The notes: a model not told the origin generated them from the sequence alone. Positions 14,801 through 28,612 are shown, counted from the first letter of the stretch. The stretch is DNA of 64,000 nt from Membranipora membranacea (GCA_914767715.1 OU612065.1:22196001-22260000), one strand, 5' to 3'. Numbers and translations: made by a program.

Positions 14801-17800
14801 ATTAAGTTGTTAACACTTTCATTGGCATTCTTTTTTCGTGTTAAGTTATTTGCCTTGACAATCTTTAAGAAGATAGACAAATTATGCCCAGTAACATTCT
14901 AATTAATGAATAATTATGTCAACAAAAATATTAATACTTACCTAATTCTCATAGCACATTTCTCTCCAACAGCACTGGCAGGGATAGTCCAGTTGAAGAG
15001 ATTAGGGTATCCACCGACTCCGTTTCCAAGGTGATTATCCCGACTGAACTCAGTCTCTTGGCATTTAGGTGCTGGTACTCCGTGGGGGTCATTCAAAACC
15101 CACTCCGCTCTTGTACCATTAGGATTATTTTCGGGATATCTGAATGCCTACAAAAGCAGCCAGTATTTAAATAATGATAGCAAAATAATTTTAACTGTTG
15201 AGAGGTGTCCTATAAACAATCAGAAAGTTCGGTTTTAAGAGTTGTCCTTTCTTCGCTGAACAACTTAAAGAGTGCACAACTCTCTTTGACTCTCTATGAC
15301 TGGCTTGTGCCGTATGGATAGATCCTATATTAGATTTAACCTGTTTGGATATATTTGGAGCCTATGAATGTGGCACACAAGGCAACCCTGACATAAAACA
15401 AAGATTTTACTGATGAATCAAGCTGTAATGGTAACCCAGAATGACATCATAAAACATGCAGCAATGAGAACTTGCAAGCAAAACACTCACAGCCATGGAG
15501 GAAATAAGCACAACTTGCAAAGTAAATTTCACACTCAAATTTCATTTGTGTGAAAAATCCAGGAATTATTAAAACCTGTCGGTAAATTGAAATGATAAGT
15601 CAACAACTAGAAGAAGTGTGGTCACTTACGAGGCAATCTTCTTCATTGTTGGGAATTTGTAGATTATTGTTTTTCATCCTGACCACATATGGGATAGAGC
15701 AGTGATATCTTCCCTTAACATTTTCAGACTCTTCCAGATAGAATTCACACCTGAGAATAGAGTAGAGGAGAATTATTATAGACAAAAATAATTATTTATA
15801 CCCCAACAAAATCCTTCAATTCAGCATCAACTACCAACAGCTCAAAAATACGATAATAAAAAAAAAGTCAATAAATAAAACAAACAAATCTATAATGTTA
15901 AACCTTGAAGCAGGGAGTTGGGACAAACCCCATCCTATTATACCATATTTGTGTTTTGAACACGAAAATATATTTGGAGTTGTGCCCTCATATGACAAGG
16001 GGGCAAAACTACCACTTATGAATGCAAATTGTAGTACAATGTTCACTTATAGACATACCTGGACACATCATTAGTCATGATAGCGAGATCAATCCATGGA
16101 GTAGGGTGCCAGTATGGGTAGTGGTCTCTCTCCTCTGGGCATTCATATCCTCTTCTGGTACCTTGGGGATTCTGTCTAGTGTATTTTGCCGAGTTGCCTT
16201 TTAATTTCTGAATTGTAAACAAATGACCAATAAACGTAAAGTTCCATCATAAGTGTAAACATTCTTATGTTTAGGTGTGGTTATGTTGTATGAGGGTATT
16301 ACTGCACTACGAAAATAAGCTCAAGCTGATCGCATTTCAGAATTTTTGAGATCAACATAAAACTATACCAAGCTTCAATAATATTTATCACAAGTACAAA
16401 TAATTGAATCGACTTCATATTCTTTTTCATATCATGCCGTGTCATTTTAAATTTAAAAAAAAAATAGTTAAAGTTGTATTTTGCACAGACTCATGTGTCA
16501 CTTGCAATTTGATCAGAAAAATAAAGTTGACTATATAAACATAGGCCTTCAGTTTTAATATGCTTAATATGTTAAATCTAGGCCTTATTAAAATAACAAG
16601 GTGATGACATCACAATTATTCAGCATAAAATCTTATATACAAGAGTGAGACGCTAGTCATATTGAGGCGTATTTCTTCCTCTGTCATACTCTTCATTTAT
16701 AAATAAGATGCTACGTAATTATACACCGCTGCATCATGATTACATAATATAATCACTATAGGTGAATGCGTCATCCATCGCATTGCTGTTGCATAACCAG
16801 CCTAATATAAGAAAGTGCCTAATATGAACATGAGCCTATCAAAATCATTCCGCATAATAATTTATTATTATTATATATATTAGTTTACCTGGTCTGCTGT
16901 GAATAGTCCCATGTTTCTCTGCCTCTTCTTACAGTTTTGATAATAATCAAAATTTTCGTGCATTCCATATCTGAGATCAGTGTTACAGTTATAATTCTCG
17001 CATTGAGCTGGATTTTCCGGTATGGTTCTAAAATAATAGAAGTTATCTTTCCTCAAATACATGGTCAGAAAACTCTGCTATTTAATTCATAACTTTATAA
17101 GATTTTATCCAGCAAATTTAACCATCAGTTTGTTTAAGCAACAGGCTTTCATATTGAGAAGGCTATGCAAGGAAAATGATAATTAAAGTATTATAACTTA
17201 CGTGGTGGTGGCACCATCCCTAAGATTTTCACTGCACATATACTGTACTATGAGCTCACAGTGATTGTTAGGTCCTCCGCAAGAATGCTGATTGGTCCTT
17301 CAAATCAAATAAAGAACATATGAATTATATTCCTGGCATAGATAGTGGAATGGAAAATCTTATATAGGAAAACCCAACACACATTGAGATTATGGCGGCC
17401 GTACTTTATAAGCGACACTGAAGATCAAAAGTTTCGTTGTAAATAGCTTGCAGATTCATGTACGATCGGCAATCCCCGATTTTATTTTGACAAATTATGA
17501 GAAAATAGAGAGGTCTACTTACCATTCTATTGGAAGCATTGAGCCTGTGTAATAATATAAACTTCCAACGTTGTAGCCTCCTCTGTCATTATTTTGGCTA
17601 TCAAACATTCTGAAAGAAAAGGAAAAACATTAGCCATCTCCTAGAAAATTCTCACCGATCGTTGAAGGTGTTGACATATTATAATTCATATCATGCCATG
17701 CAGGCGGTTACAATACAACATAGTCTTTTCGTAAACACAATAGATTAAAACAGAATATAAATTTTCAGCCAGTCGAAAGGGGGAGAATTAAAGCCGCATG

Positions 17801-18603
17801 TACCATTTTAACTTTGTTTAATACACTAAGATCTTAAAAATAGCTTAGAATAGCTTCTTAAAGCTGATCATGTTCACTACTGGTGATTTACCTGTTTCCA
17901 TTGTTTCTTTCTCTTCCTGCTTCATCAAGTCTGTTGTTCGATCCCCTGAAAAATTGTCCCAAAGTCTGATATTAAGCGTTCAACTTGATTTCTGTAATGC
18001 ATGTATAATGTATTTTGAAAGAGTTTTAATACATTTGCAACTCTTGTGAAGAAGGAGGGCCCAAGGAGGTTTATGAAACGCTGCGAGGAATTTTTCTGTT
18101 CCTTGATTTTTTGTAAACTATGTTTACTAACTGAGCACTATACCAGCACTATAAAAAAATATGAGCTACTCCTTCTGATCAGCAGTGGGCAGTGACTCAA
18201 ATTTAATTTAACCTCCCTAGAGGTTTTCCAACAAATTGAATTTCCTAACCTAATCCTAACCACTAACTTAGGCTAATAGTCAACAGGATGGTATGTACTG
18301 TGTAAACTAATTACCAAAACAACAATGGTCCAAACAAATATTTGGCAAGTTTGTACACACCAAAAATTGGTTGAAATTAGCAAGCAATGTATATCAAAAT
18401 CCTAAAAAATCATAATACTATGTATTATTTATAGCATAAAAACAAATGAATGTTAACTACTACTACTATTTCTTTTAAGTAAGTGTAGTAGTATTTTACC
18501 ATCCATTGGCAACAACAAACCTTGGATTGTGCATGTAGATATCACCTAACACAGTAGTTGTCAGTACAAGTGACAACACCAGTGATAGAGCTTTGGTCCC
18601 CAT
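5834..18603 (-). CDS. DD3-3-like protein with C-terminal transmembrane anchor
   Basis: Fifteen exons on the minus strand, in transcription order: 18603-18500, 17945-17892, 17609-17523, 17297-17202, 17027-16889, 16207-16059, 15750-15630, 15147-14942, 14705-14445, 13658-13488, 12063-11828, 10874-10658, 7933-7816, 6798-6598, 6028-5834. All junctions are GT-AG and the phases close to 784 aa. A signal peptide (about residues 1-20) precedes DIYMHNP and WGSNNRLDE, the hallmark start of Dictyostelium DD3-3-like proteins. Conserved blocks are [16 protein letters not shown], the [14 protein letters not shown] region, [13 protein letters not shown], a cupredoxin-like stretch ([11 protein letters not shown]...HMQWTGSNT, from about residue 439) and [16 protein letters not shown] (near 575). 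The last three exons add a beta-rich extracellular segment, a transmembrane helix (about 735-759) and a basic tail of some 25 residues. The molecular function of the family is unknown to me. A cupredoxin-like fold is inference, and no complete copper site is evident. Confidence 0.82.
7934..10657 (-). other. largest intron of the anchored DD3-3-like gene
   Basis: A 2.7 kb intron separating the last exon shared with the secreted paralog from the three exons encoding the membrane module. I see no nested gene. The position is notable: the intron lies exactly at the junction between the ancestral DD3-3 body and the added C-terminal part. Confidence 0.6.
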
Positions 18604-19714
18604 CTTGTATTATCCTCCTTCTGTCACAGTGAAGCTGTCTCTCAGTTTATGCTCACAAGATGAAACATCAACTGAATTTATTCACACAAGGCATGATTCT
18701 CTCAACTGGTAACCTAATCACAGTGTATTCATGTCCAAAGAAATATTTGGTGAAATGACCTACACATGACTTGAATATGTCAAGATTTGAGCTATATGAT
18801 AACTTAAAAGTAAATTTCATTCAATTTAAGAATTGAAAATAATAATAAAAAAGGATATATTTGCATTATTTTGATGTTGATTAGCTACAAGGAACTTAAA
18901 GGTAGTGATACAATAATAAACACCCATTGTCAGCAGGAAAGCAGCATAAGTTTTCACCAAATACAAATATTGTTAATTAAGATTCATATAAATTTTTATC
19001 AGTATCTAAATACAGAAAGACAATTAACTTTGCTTGAAATAGCAATTAAGATCACACTTCTTTTTTTCAAATAGATAATTTCAATATATTGGGGCCTTTA
19101 ACGGGATTTGAGAAATTATTTGAAATATTTAATTTTGGTTTTTAAAACATGCCAGACACGCCCACTGTGAGTCATGTGCGTCATGAAGAATCACCAAATG
19201 GATTAAAAATGAGAACCTTGTTCACTAAATCACTCAATGCTTCACTCTCTACTGTGGTGATAAACGTCCCTACATAGAGACAGTTTTCAGATAAATTCAG
19301 TGATTTAATAGATTTATTCATTATAATAAGAAGAGGACACCTGATACAACAGGGACACAGACAATGTGAGTTTTATGCAGACTAACCAACTAGTGGAAGA
19401 GGAGAAATCTTTTTTCATATTCATAATCTCACAGAACATATTTTTGTTGGAGGTGCTTTTGTGACAACTGTTGAAAAATGAAGAGTTAAACATCAATTGT
19501 GGAGATACCAGTTTTTGTTAGCATAGTCTAGATGGGGTGCTGTACACATTGACTAGATGTGCCATCATCACCACGATGCCACTATCACCTGATGTACAAA
19601 TGAGCAATCAAATATTTTCCATCAATGCTCATAAATTTTATCTACTTTATGGTCCTCTTCCTTTTGTATTTCTGAACCTTATCCTTGCTGTTACAATTCC
19701 ACAGAATTCTCAGA
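18604..19714. promoter_or_regulatory. shared divergent promoter region of the DD3-3-like pair
   Basis: The two DD3-3-like genes are transcribed away from each other with only 1,111 bases between their start codons, so this stretch must contain both promoters and 5' untranslated regions. I recognise no TATA box or specific factor site with confidence. No repeat family of the window is inserted here. Confidence 0.55.
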
Positions 19715-22700
19715 ATGGTTACCCGAGTGGTATTGATTGGTGTGCTCTGCTTGCACGCAGTGCTTGCGGATGTCTATCTACACAACCTTCGTGGAAGCAA
19801 CAATCGCCTCAATGAGAGGAGTGCAAATAGAAGAAATGCAAACCGAATGTTTGACTCACAGGTTCGTTTTAGATATAATTGAATGTTGTGATGACTGTAG
19901 ATTTATTACTTTGGCAGGTTAAGCCTATAATGATGTTCAGCCCACTGATGCTATATGAAACTGTTTTATGTATGATGCTTAATACTGATAGTTTTACTTT
20001 CTCCTGATAGTGTCTCTGCTAAAACCTCGGTATTTGAAAATATGCGTTCTCTTTGCTGTAGAACAATAACAGAGGCGGTTACAATGTAGGAGATAGAACT
20101 GATGACCCTGCTGGCAATGATGCTGACGATCAGTATCAAATGGTAATAAAACTTACTCTTAATACACAATTTAGACTTCTATCATGACCTGTCTATTGGG
20201 TTCTTTATCTCATATTCAGTGAAAGTTATATGAATAAGGCGTGTGGCGTTCCTCATAGCTGACGATAGTGAACTTCAAAATGTTTCTCATCTTAATTTAT
20301 TATGTTCTATAATATTATGTCTTTGTCTGATCTATTTTTATACCCATATTTTCTGCAGGAATTCTTTATGAGTGATGCCGGTAAATCTTATATGGATATT
20401 GAATGGACCAATCAGCATGGTTGTGGAGGGAACGAAGATGCCGATCCACATAAACAGAACTGTAACCTAGTCATGCAGTACATGTGTCAACCTGAGTCCG
20501 TAAGACAGGGTAAGTGATAGATTTTAACGTTTGTGGTTTCTCTCCAAATTCTCAAGTTGAGTTTCCATTGCCAATTAATTGGACAGCAAATATCTTGGAG
20601 AAATTTCCAAATTATATATTATATAGTTGAAACAACTTTTGTTTTCGAATTAATTGGTCATCCTTTAAATTGGCTAAGCTGACTCAGCTTCCGAGTTGTC
20701 TTAGTTATCACCAATGTCAACTGTAGCCAATATGTACATTGAGCAACGTAAAACTACGATGATTGATCATTTTCAACGCATGATCTGTTTATGTAACAAA
20801 AGAAATTCTTTTTTTTTTTCAGATGATGATGACAAAATCAGACCTGGTACAGATACTAATACACAGAATCACAACAGACTGAACGGTAACCAGGTGAACA
20901 CTGAGACTCTCAATCAAAAAGAGAACAGAAAGAGTAACAATGTGCAGGAGAGCCGAGGACTGAACGAGCCGTGGGAGTGGTACGATAAATGTTACAACAG
21001 AGAGAGAAATAAAGGTAGGTAGTGTCATACATATCATCTTGTCTTTTAACTGGTTGTTACTTTTCACGGAAAACTTTTGATGCATGTTCCATGAATTTTA
21101 AATGTCTCTATAAATGGGAAATGAAATTGCAGTTTATACATTGTACAATGCAAGCAGTTGTATATGTGGTTATACAACAACAATCATACTCTAAATGATA
21201 AAATTCTTGTCTGCTTTTTAAAGTTTTCAACTGTTGTCCAAATGACTTGATCATCAGGAAAATTGATATATATATAATTCTGTATAATATTTATTACCAT
21301 ATATTTTGACAGTTACTATGTTATTATATTACCCTACATTTTGCTCTCTTTTTTAGGTCTGTTCACAGCAGATCAGATATTGAAGAACAACAATGGACAA
21401 GGAATCAGCGCAGCTATCTACACTAGACAGAACCCCAATGGTAACAGATACGGCTATGAGTGTCCAGAGGAGAGGGACTATTTCCCATACTTCCATCCTA
21501 CACCATGGGTCGATATTGCTGTACTCACTGACAATACTTCTATGTGCGAGTAAGTAACATATCATACATTATAACAAATTACCACTCATTCTAGTAAAAC
21601 TATCTTCTACCCAGAATGCATCTGTAGAAGGCAACTTATGAAAAACAAACAAAATTGTGCTAAAAATTTTGTTATACTGATAATAGTTTTCTTCCAAAGT
21701 GTCCATGTGCATATCAGCTTCACTCCATTATTCAAATTTTCCTGTTATAACTTGACAGTTTGAATCTTACCCATATTTGGACACTTTCTCAAAGATAATG
21801 GGGCTGCAAGGTACAGCGTCATACCAATACAATAGTTAATTATACAACAGAGAAATATCGTAATTACCTTGGAGCTTCCTGGATTTTGTGCCGGGTAATG
21901 ACAGATCGCATGCTTACAAGCCAGTCAGAAATTTGGAGAATTGTGACGTCTAATATTTGTGACGTCAAAGAAACATGCCCACCTTACCCATATTTGGAAA
22001 TTTCTGAAAAGATAGCATCTAGATTACCTGTGTGCATGTCATGATGACAAGAAGTGCTGACTTTGCCATAAATATATTTTACGTAGTTAGAACTTATGAA
22101 ACTGGAGACATTCCTCCAATTCAGTCAGAATTCATTTCTATCTTATTTTAAATACATAGTTAGCACCGGGTTACCCATTTGTCTGATCACTTCATATATT
22201 CCCTTGGCCATTTGTCTTGTATTCGTCTCATTCTCTGAGAAATACTTTTTTTTAATGTGTCACAACATTGTCAATAAAATTTAACAACTCATTGTAAACC
22301 ACTCCAAGAGTGAGAGTGATGCATAAAACTTATCTTATCCCATTATAAAAGGCATGTGTTATTGCAAACTCTTATGAATTTACCAGATAAATCAGAATAA
22401 TAAACGCAATAAGTCATGGAGAGTGTCTCGGGTCAGTAGCCTCACTCTTATATATGGCTGTAGATATTAACATCACTCTCATATTTTATAACTGTAGATA
22501 TTACGCAGAGAACAGCTTTAATACTAACCCCAAGGGAGAGTGTGTACAGAACTACCCTAACAGTAACAGGAAGAGACATTTCTCTAGATATAACAACCCA
22601 GCTGAATGTGCAGAGAACGATGGAGAGTGGGTCGACTTCTATAACTTCATCGAGAAGGATGCAAGTAAGTGACCATTGTGATTTCAAACCATGTCAAAAG

Positions 22701-25700
22701 TTTCCAGGCTTGAGCAGAAAGTTTTTATATCTTCAGTCACAGCATGTTACCAGCAATGTGAAAAATATCTCAAGGATTTGTTCAGTGCTTGTGTTTTTTG
22801 GGTTTGAGCACAAGGTTCTGTCAACTACAGTCACACAATATTGCCAACGATATACTTAACTAAGATACAACAGATATAACAGATACCTCAAGGAATTGTT
22901 TGTTGTTTGCATTTTGTATTTTTCTCTTCTGTGAGATGAATCTCTGCAAAAGTTATCATGTTACTTATGATCATCCTAATCACTTTGTTACAGCCGCTAA
23001 CAACCAAGCAGCATGTGAAAGTAAAACCAACGCTCAGCACACATACGTATGGGGTGTACCTTTCGATCCATATGATACAATCGGCACTATCCAGGAAGAA
23101 TGTCTTGTGCAGCCGAAACCCATCGAGTGTGCTCAGGCCCCATGGAGCAGGTGAGACATATAAAATATTATCTCCTGAATTCGGAATGTTTGATCGATTC
23201 ATCATCTGGGCACAACAGGAATTTTGAAGTCCATGAAACATTTATGAGGTCAATCAGAGATCTGCCGGTAATTGTTGTTATTAAAATTATCGAAATTTTG
23301 GTGGTCATCAAATACGTAAGTTGTTTGCAGTTCCCGAATCGCAACAAACAACAAGCCTATCACCTCGTTTCATCTCTTGACCTAAGTCAGCAACTTTCTG
23401 CTAAGTTTAGCCTACGTAAGGGAGTAACAACGGTCACTTCCTTCATCTTACTCAGCATTTCTTATTATAATCTGCATCAGTATGACTCAGGTGGGGCTGA
23501 TTGTTAGTTTGTGCACAATTGTATCTAGTGATTAGGGAGTGAAAGTAAGAGACAGCGTCATACTAATACAATAGTCTATTATATAACAGACAAATATCAT
23601 AATTACCTTTGCGCTTCATGGAATTTGTGCCTGGTAATGTAGGAGGATTGCATGCTAGCATGTCAGCAGGGCATTCAAAGATTTATGACGTCAAAAATTT
23701 GTGACCTACCTTTGCCCATATTTGGAGATTACTTATAACTAAGTTATAAAGTTGAGGTTACCTGTAAGCATATCATGATGACTAAATGGCTGACTCTGCA
23801 TATTTGTTTTACGTAGATAGAATTTATGTAATCCGATACATTCCTCCAAGTCAACGATTATATTCATCCTATTTTAAATACCTAGTTAGCACCTGGTTAC
23901 CCATTTACATAGATGGCTTTTGTATAATATAACTTATTACAAAAGGCATTTAATTTGAAATCAAATCAAATAAAACCCATAGACAGTCAATCCTGCGCTT
24001 AGAGCAAAATGTGGTGGTACTGACTGAATCTTAGAGTCTGTTCGTCCTGGACGACTGTGATTTAGAATAAAAGCATGATGACATTAGCAGATGTCAAGTT
24101 TTGGAACGTATTGGTCCATTGTCCATTGGTTTGGAGAAGAGATTCTTTTCATAGAGCACGTTATCAATGTAATCTGCAAACTTATCATGATTGTCTGATA
24201 GGTTGGGATTGTGTTTACCAAGTGAAGTTTACAACATGTAGGGATCTTAATCAAGAATGGCATGCAATGATAATGTGTTATGTATTATTTTTAGACCTAG
24301 GAATTTGACAAGACAGACAACTTCTGTGCCTTTAAATAAAACTTGCATTGACTATTCCTCTGAGAATATTACATTGCCATTTGAAATCTATTTGTAGATC
24401 CAACCACTTAGGAAACGGAAGAGAAGGAAAGGCAAACACATACAAATGGGAGCTTCCTAACTTTCCCTCCGGTACTGAGATGAGATGTGTCTATCGAATG
24501 AGGTAACTCACTAATACTAAATATTCATCATGTGACCCAAAGCCTACAATGTGACCTCGATGTGTTACTTTCCCTTGTGTGTTTATGTGGATCTTTTCCA
24601 GAAAGCTGTTGGCACAGTCTGAGCTTCAGAAATTGAAACAGGGAGAATCTGTCAAATTTGCATTCCCAAGTAGAATTTGAATAAGGCGAAAGTTATTTAT
24701 TGTTATCCATTGCGTGCAATTAAGGGTTTTTGATTCACATACACAAATTTACCACAAGTACCAAAACTGGCACAATCAATCACAGCTGAAGTCTCGCTCT
24801 CGCTGTGTTTGTTTTGTATTATATCTCGATGGTATTTATGACCATGTATGGTAAACATGTTATCTCTTTCATCTGTGACGCAGTGTATTTCTTCTATTTA
24901 CTCGAGAGACATACTCAGCATAACCTCTCTAATCAGATTTACAGTCACACTATCATTTGCATGTGACATGATGGAACGACCAACCATAGTATTATCAAAT
25001 TTAGTATTCAGTGTCTTTGGTACTATTATTATAAGGTTATGGTTAGGGCAACCTGTGGATGGACAGCATTTTGGGATAGATAATTGTTTGAACAAACTGA
25101 ATGCAATTCCAAGGTTACGTCATAATGCTAACGTATCAAATTAGTTAATTGTGTGTTGCGTGTCAAAATTGTAACCTCTGCCCAGGTTTGTTTATGTGCG
25201 GAACATGAAATCGTGACGCTGCAAAGGATTGGTCCAGACACAGGGTTGTGTTTATGAAATCCTAAAATTGACGTCTTGAGGTTTGACTCGATGCAAATTT
25301 GGACGTATTAGTCATCCATAATGATCATATTTTTCAGGTACAACATCTCAACAGATGACTATGCACCATGGGCCACCAACTCTAGCTTCAACAAAGATTT
25401 GTAAGTTAATTTTCCACTCTTACATGTTTAAAGTTTTAAAATACCAACTATTAGCTATAATTTTCTTGTCAATCTGGCATTGAGGTTAACGTTATCCTCA
25501 GGGTAAATAAGGGGTTGACTCATATACCTTATCTACTCTCTGCTGTTTGGACAAAATGATTAAAATGTAGTGTTTTGAGTAAGGGAGTCAGTAGCCAGCA
25601 GGGCATTAAATCACTATGTAATGATACCAGAGACTATAGATATCCATAGTCTCTGATGATACAATGATAGGGTGGGCTAAAGCATGGCAATTATTTACTT

Positions 25701-28196
25701 CCTTCAACAATCACCAGCTATATGAGTTGTTTTTGCTGGTAGTTAACTCATAATCACATGATACTAGTCAACTTCTTTGCAATGACTGTATAACTTCAAA
25801 ATTCATACCTTCCTTATTTATAATGGCTTACTAGTAAGGCATGTGTCATAGTTCTAGGAATGTGGTCAGGTGATGTTTTCATTCAGTTGATTTAGTTAAT
25901 AAAAAAAACATTCAGTTGGCACTTCAGGAATTAATAAATCAAGCATAATATTCAAAACAACTGCTTGTATAATTATTAGTCACTTTGAGTAAAATATCAC
26001 CATCCGAGCCCAAAAAACCTTTCTGTCGCCATATATGGGCATCATGGTCTTATGTGTCATTGGTCTTATGACTTGATCAACAAATAAAATTGATATTTAA
26101 TGTTTCAGACAAGCTGGTGTTGTCTCCCCTGTACAACAGAACCCTTACGTAGACATCGGTGCTGATGTCACCGCTCTTAGATTAGCTATAAATACTGCTC
26201 AGTTTGGTCGAACATTCCAAGACAGATCTCACCCATTCATTCTCAAAGAACGTCCAGACAACGCCAGAACTGAGACTATCCATAATATCAATGTCAGAGG
26301 AAAGAGAGGAAACATAGTGCAGGTAAGGCATCGCTGCTAATTCAAGTTTTTTGATGGATGGATTTATTCAGTCAAGAGATAAAAAAATTTCGATTGAACT
26401 CTTGATGCTGTGCTGAAATATTCAGTGTTCGATAAATTGTCGAAAAAAATCCTAAAATATTTCTATAGAAATCATTATAAAAATAGCAGGAATTTAAAAT
26501 ATTGTTTTATTCAAGAAGTTTACCATGGCATGTATGAAATACTGACCTTAGGCCCTAGGGTCAGCGCTGCTGTTTCTTTAGTTGAATAGGGATCCAAATA
26601 ACACTAGGTTACTGATACATGCGGCCTAGTTACTTGCGATGTTAAAATTATCTGCTCATCAAGGAAGGATTGATATTGCGTTTTCAGGTTACTAATTTCT
26701 TTTTTTCGAAAACAAGGTGTCATGTTCCTGCAAGCCTTTGACAAGTTTCTACATAAGAGTATTTACATATATGGTCATATGTGTCTTACCAGTCTTTAAC
26801 TTAACCGACTGGAATAAAGTAGAATATAAATTTACATATATTTCATTCTGTTTTCAAAAGTAACTTGATTCTTGACGGTATTTATTGTTGAATTTTTGAT
26901 TGTAGGTGTACCCAGCTGTAGAGTATGATTTTGTGCCTAATGACCTTGAGATTAAGGAGGGAGATTTGATACACATGCAGTGGACGGGATCCAACACACA
27001 TAACAATGGTAACCCCGGAGGAGACGGACAAACTGGGGACGCTGGGGAAGGTCGCGGAGGTCAGTATTCTACAGTCAACATCTCAATTATTTGTATTCAG
27101 GAGAATTTCTTTTTGCTGATTTGATATTTAAAATTTGTTGGTTTTCTGTACTCGCATGTTTGCTGCACTGATCCTTGTTCATGTCATCTCGTTTTGAAAT
27201 TAATTTTTGGTTCTTGTGAAGAAATTAACTGTATAAATAGATTTGTGTATATTATTTTTCGTATTTTATGGTAACATGAATGAGTTGTGCAGCATACCCA
27301 GTAGTTGGTTTTGCATCTGTGGTCAGCGTTGTGGGAGGAATGATTTGTAACATTGTGTTGAACTGTTATGCAGGTACTGACAGGTCTAACATAGTTCAGA
27401 TTGCTAACAGAGATGAGAATTTCCCGATGCCATTTGATCAGACCAACATGTGGGAGAATGCTGAGATAGTTTGGTCTCCTTACAAACTGAACAACAATCA
27501 GAACCCATCAGCTCAAGACTTAGCCATCAATATGGCATCATCAGGATATTATCGGTAAGTCAACAGTAAACTGACACTCAACTTACACTCAACAAACACT
27601 AGACTAACACTAGATTAACACTAAATACCTGAGCTTAGATATTGGTACAACCATAAACATATAAATATGCATATGGGTACAATATAGCCTTAGATTTGTA
27701 GCTCAAAAATATTGGTACAACATAGCTCAATCTCATGGTACATTAGCACATTTTCTCAATTGTATTTTATCGATCACCATAAAGTTGGAGGGCGTCTGTC
27801 ATATCAAATGTAGGACACTTAGCACATCTCTCTGATTCTAAGAGTTAAATCTAGTAAAGTTTAATTCGAATGAAACTTTAACTAAATGAAGAGTGTCCAC
27901 AATTATGATTTTCCATTTCTATTCTTATCTTGATATATTATGCTCATCATTATATTTATTATTATATTATATATTATATTGTATTATTATAATATATTCA
28001 CAGATGTATGGAGAGTGGGGATTGTGGTAATCAAAGTGTAGATAGGAAACAGGAACTGAATAACTTGCTCGACAACGCTCCAGCTTCATACGAAGGCCCT
28101 CTTATGAAAGTCAAGAAGGGTACATATCACTACACCTGTACAAGGAACAACAACTTCACCAACCGTAGCCAGAAAGCCACCCTTATTGTGTCATAA
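19715..28196 (+). CDS. DD3-3-like protein, predicted secreted form
   Basis: Thirteen exons: 19715-19861, 20062-20142, 20359-20509, 20823-21014, 21357-21549, 22498-22664, 22994-23150, 24398-24502, 25338-25400, 26109-26322, 26906-27059, 27374-27554, 28004-28196. The phases close to 665 aa. The ATG at 19715 begins a signal peptide (about 18 residues) followed by [16 protein letters not shown]. Blocks aligned with the neighbouring paralog include [61 protein letters not shown]...[10 protein letters not shown] (from about residue 491) and [16 protein letters not shown] near the end. It stops seven residues after that last block, so it lacks the paralog's membrane module and should be secreted. The exon 11 region has a glycine-rich loop ([14 protein letters not shown]) that the paralog lacks. 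Several exon borders differ between the two genes, so the duplication is not recent. Confidence 0.82.
21790..22185 (+). repeat. dispersed repeat, copy in intron 5 of the secreted DD3-3-like gene
   Basis: About 390 bases similar along most of their length to 23541-23912. Shared landmarks are AGCGTCATAC, AATACAATAGT, GTGACGTC-type motifs, a CCCATATTTGGA block, CATGATGAC, TTTTACGTAG and the ending TTAGCACC followed by GGTTACCCATTT. Both copies are in the same orientation inside introns of one gene. It is non-coding. It may be an old transposable-element fragment or an intragenic duplication. Confidence 0.65.
23541..23912 (+). repeat. dispersed repeat, copy in intron 7 of the secreted DD3-3-like gene
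   Basis: Diverged second copy of the repeat at 21790-22185, with the same order of landmarks. The scattered substitutions and small gaps suggest considerable age. Confidence 0.65.
25623..25662. repeat. short palindromic repeat, copy 2
   Basis: Near-identical partner of the palindrome at 4141-4180 (GATACCAGAGAC start, ATAGATATC centre, GTCTCTGATGATAC end), here in intron 9 of the secreted DD3-3-like gene. Confidence 0.6.
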
Positions 28197-28606
28197 TCAG
28201 ATACGCTGTGCATATTAAGTTGTATCACATGTGGCAGGTTGTTATTATTTTACTGACAATCAAACAACTTTTTAGCTTGTCACAAAACAGAAGTTTTACA
28301 AATTCACCTCTGCAATATCTTTCCTTACTCCTACTTTGAGATTATCATCACTCTGTGGCCAGCTCATGGCATTATCAACATAATATTATATGATTTTTTC
28401 TTAATAACAGCTTCAATTTCGATAAATTTATTTTCGCAAAAGACATTCCAGTTATTAAGTTTAACTGTTTTTATTTTTATACTTGAGTATTAATTATTAT
28501 AATCACTTGTAAGAGTCTGAACAAAAATGCTCAAGACTCAGACTTGGTCGGCTGTCTTTCAGTGCGAAGTGAGGTTTTTATTCTTTTATGAAATATCAAT
28601 GCACCT

Positions 28607-28612
28607 AATAAA
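28607..28612 (+). terminator. candidate polyadenylation signal of the secreted DD3-3-like gene
   Basis: AATAAA, 411 bases after the stop codon at 28194-28196, in an otherwise gene-free gap before the first cysteine-rich peptide gene. Confidence 0.35.
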
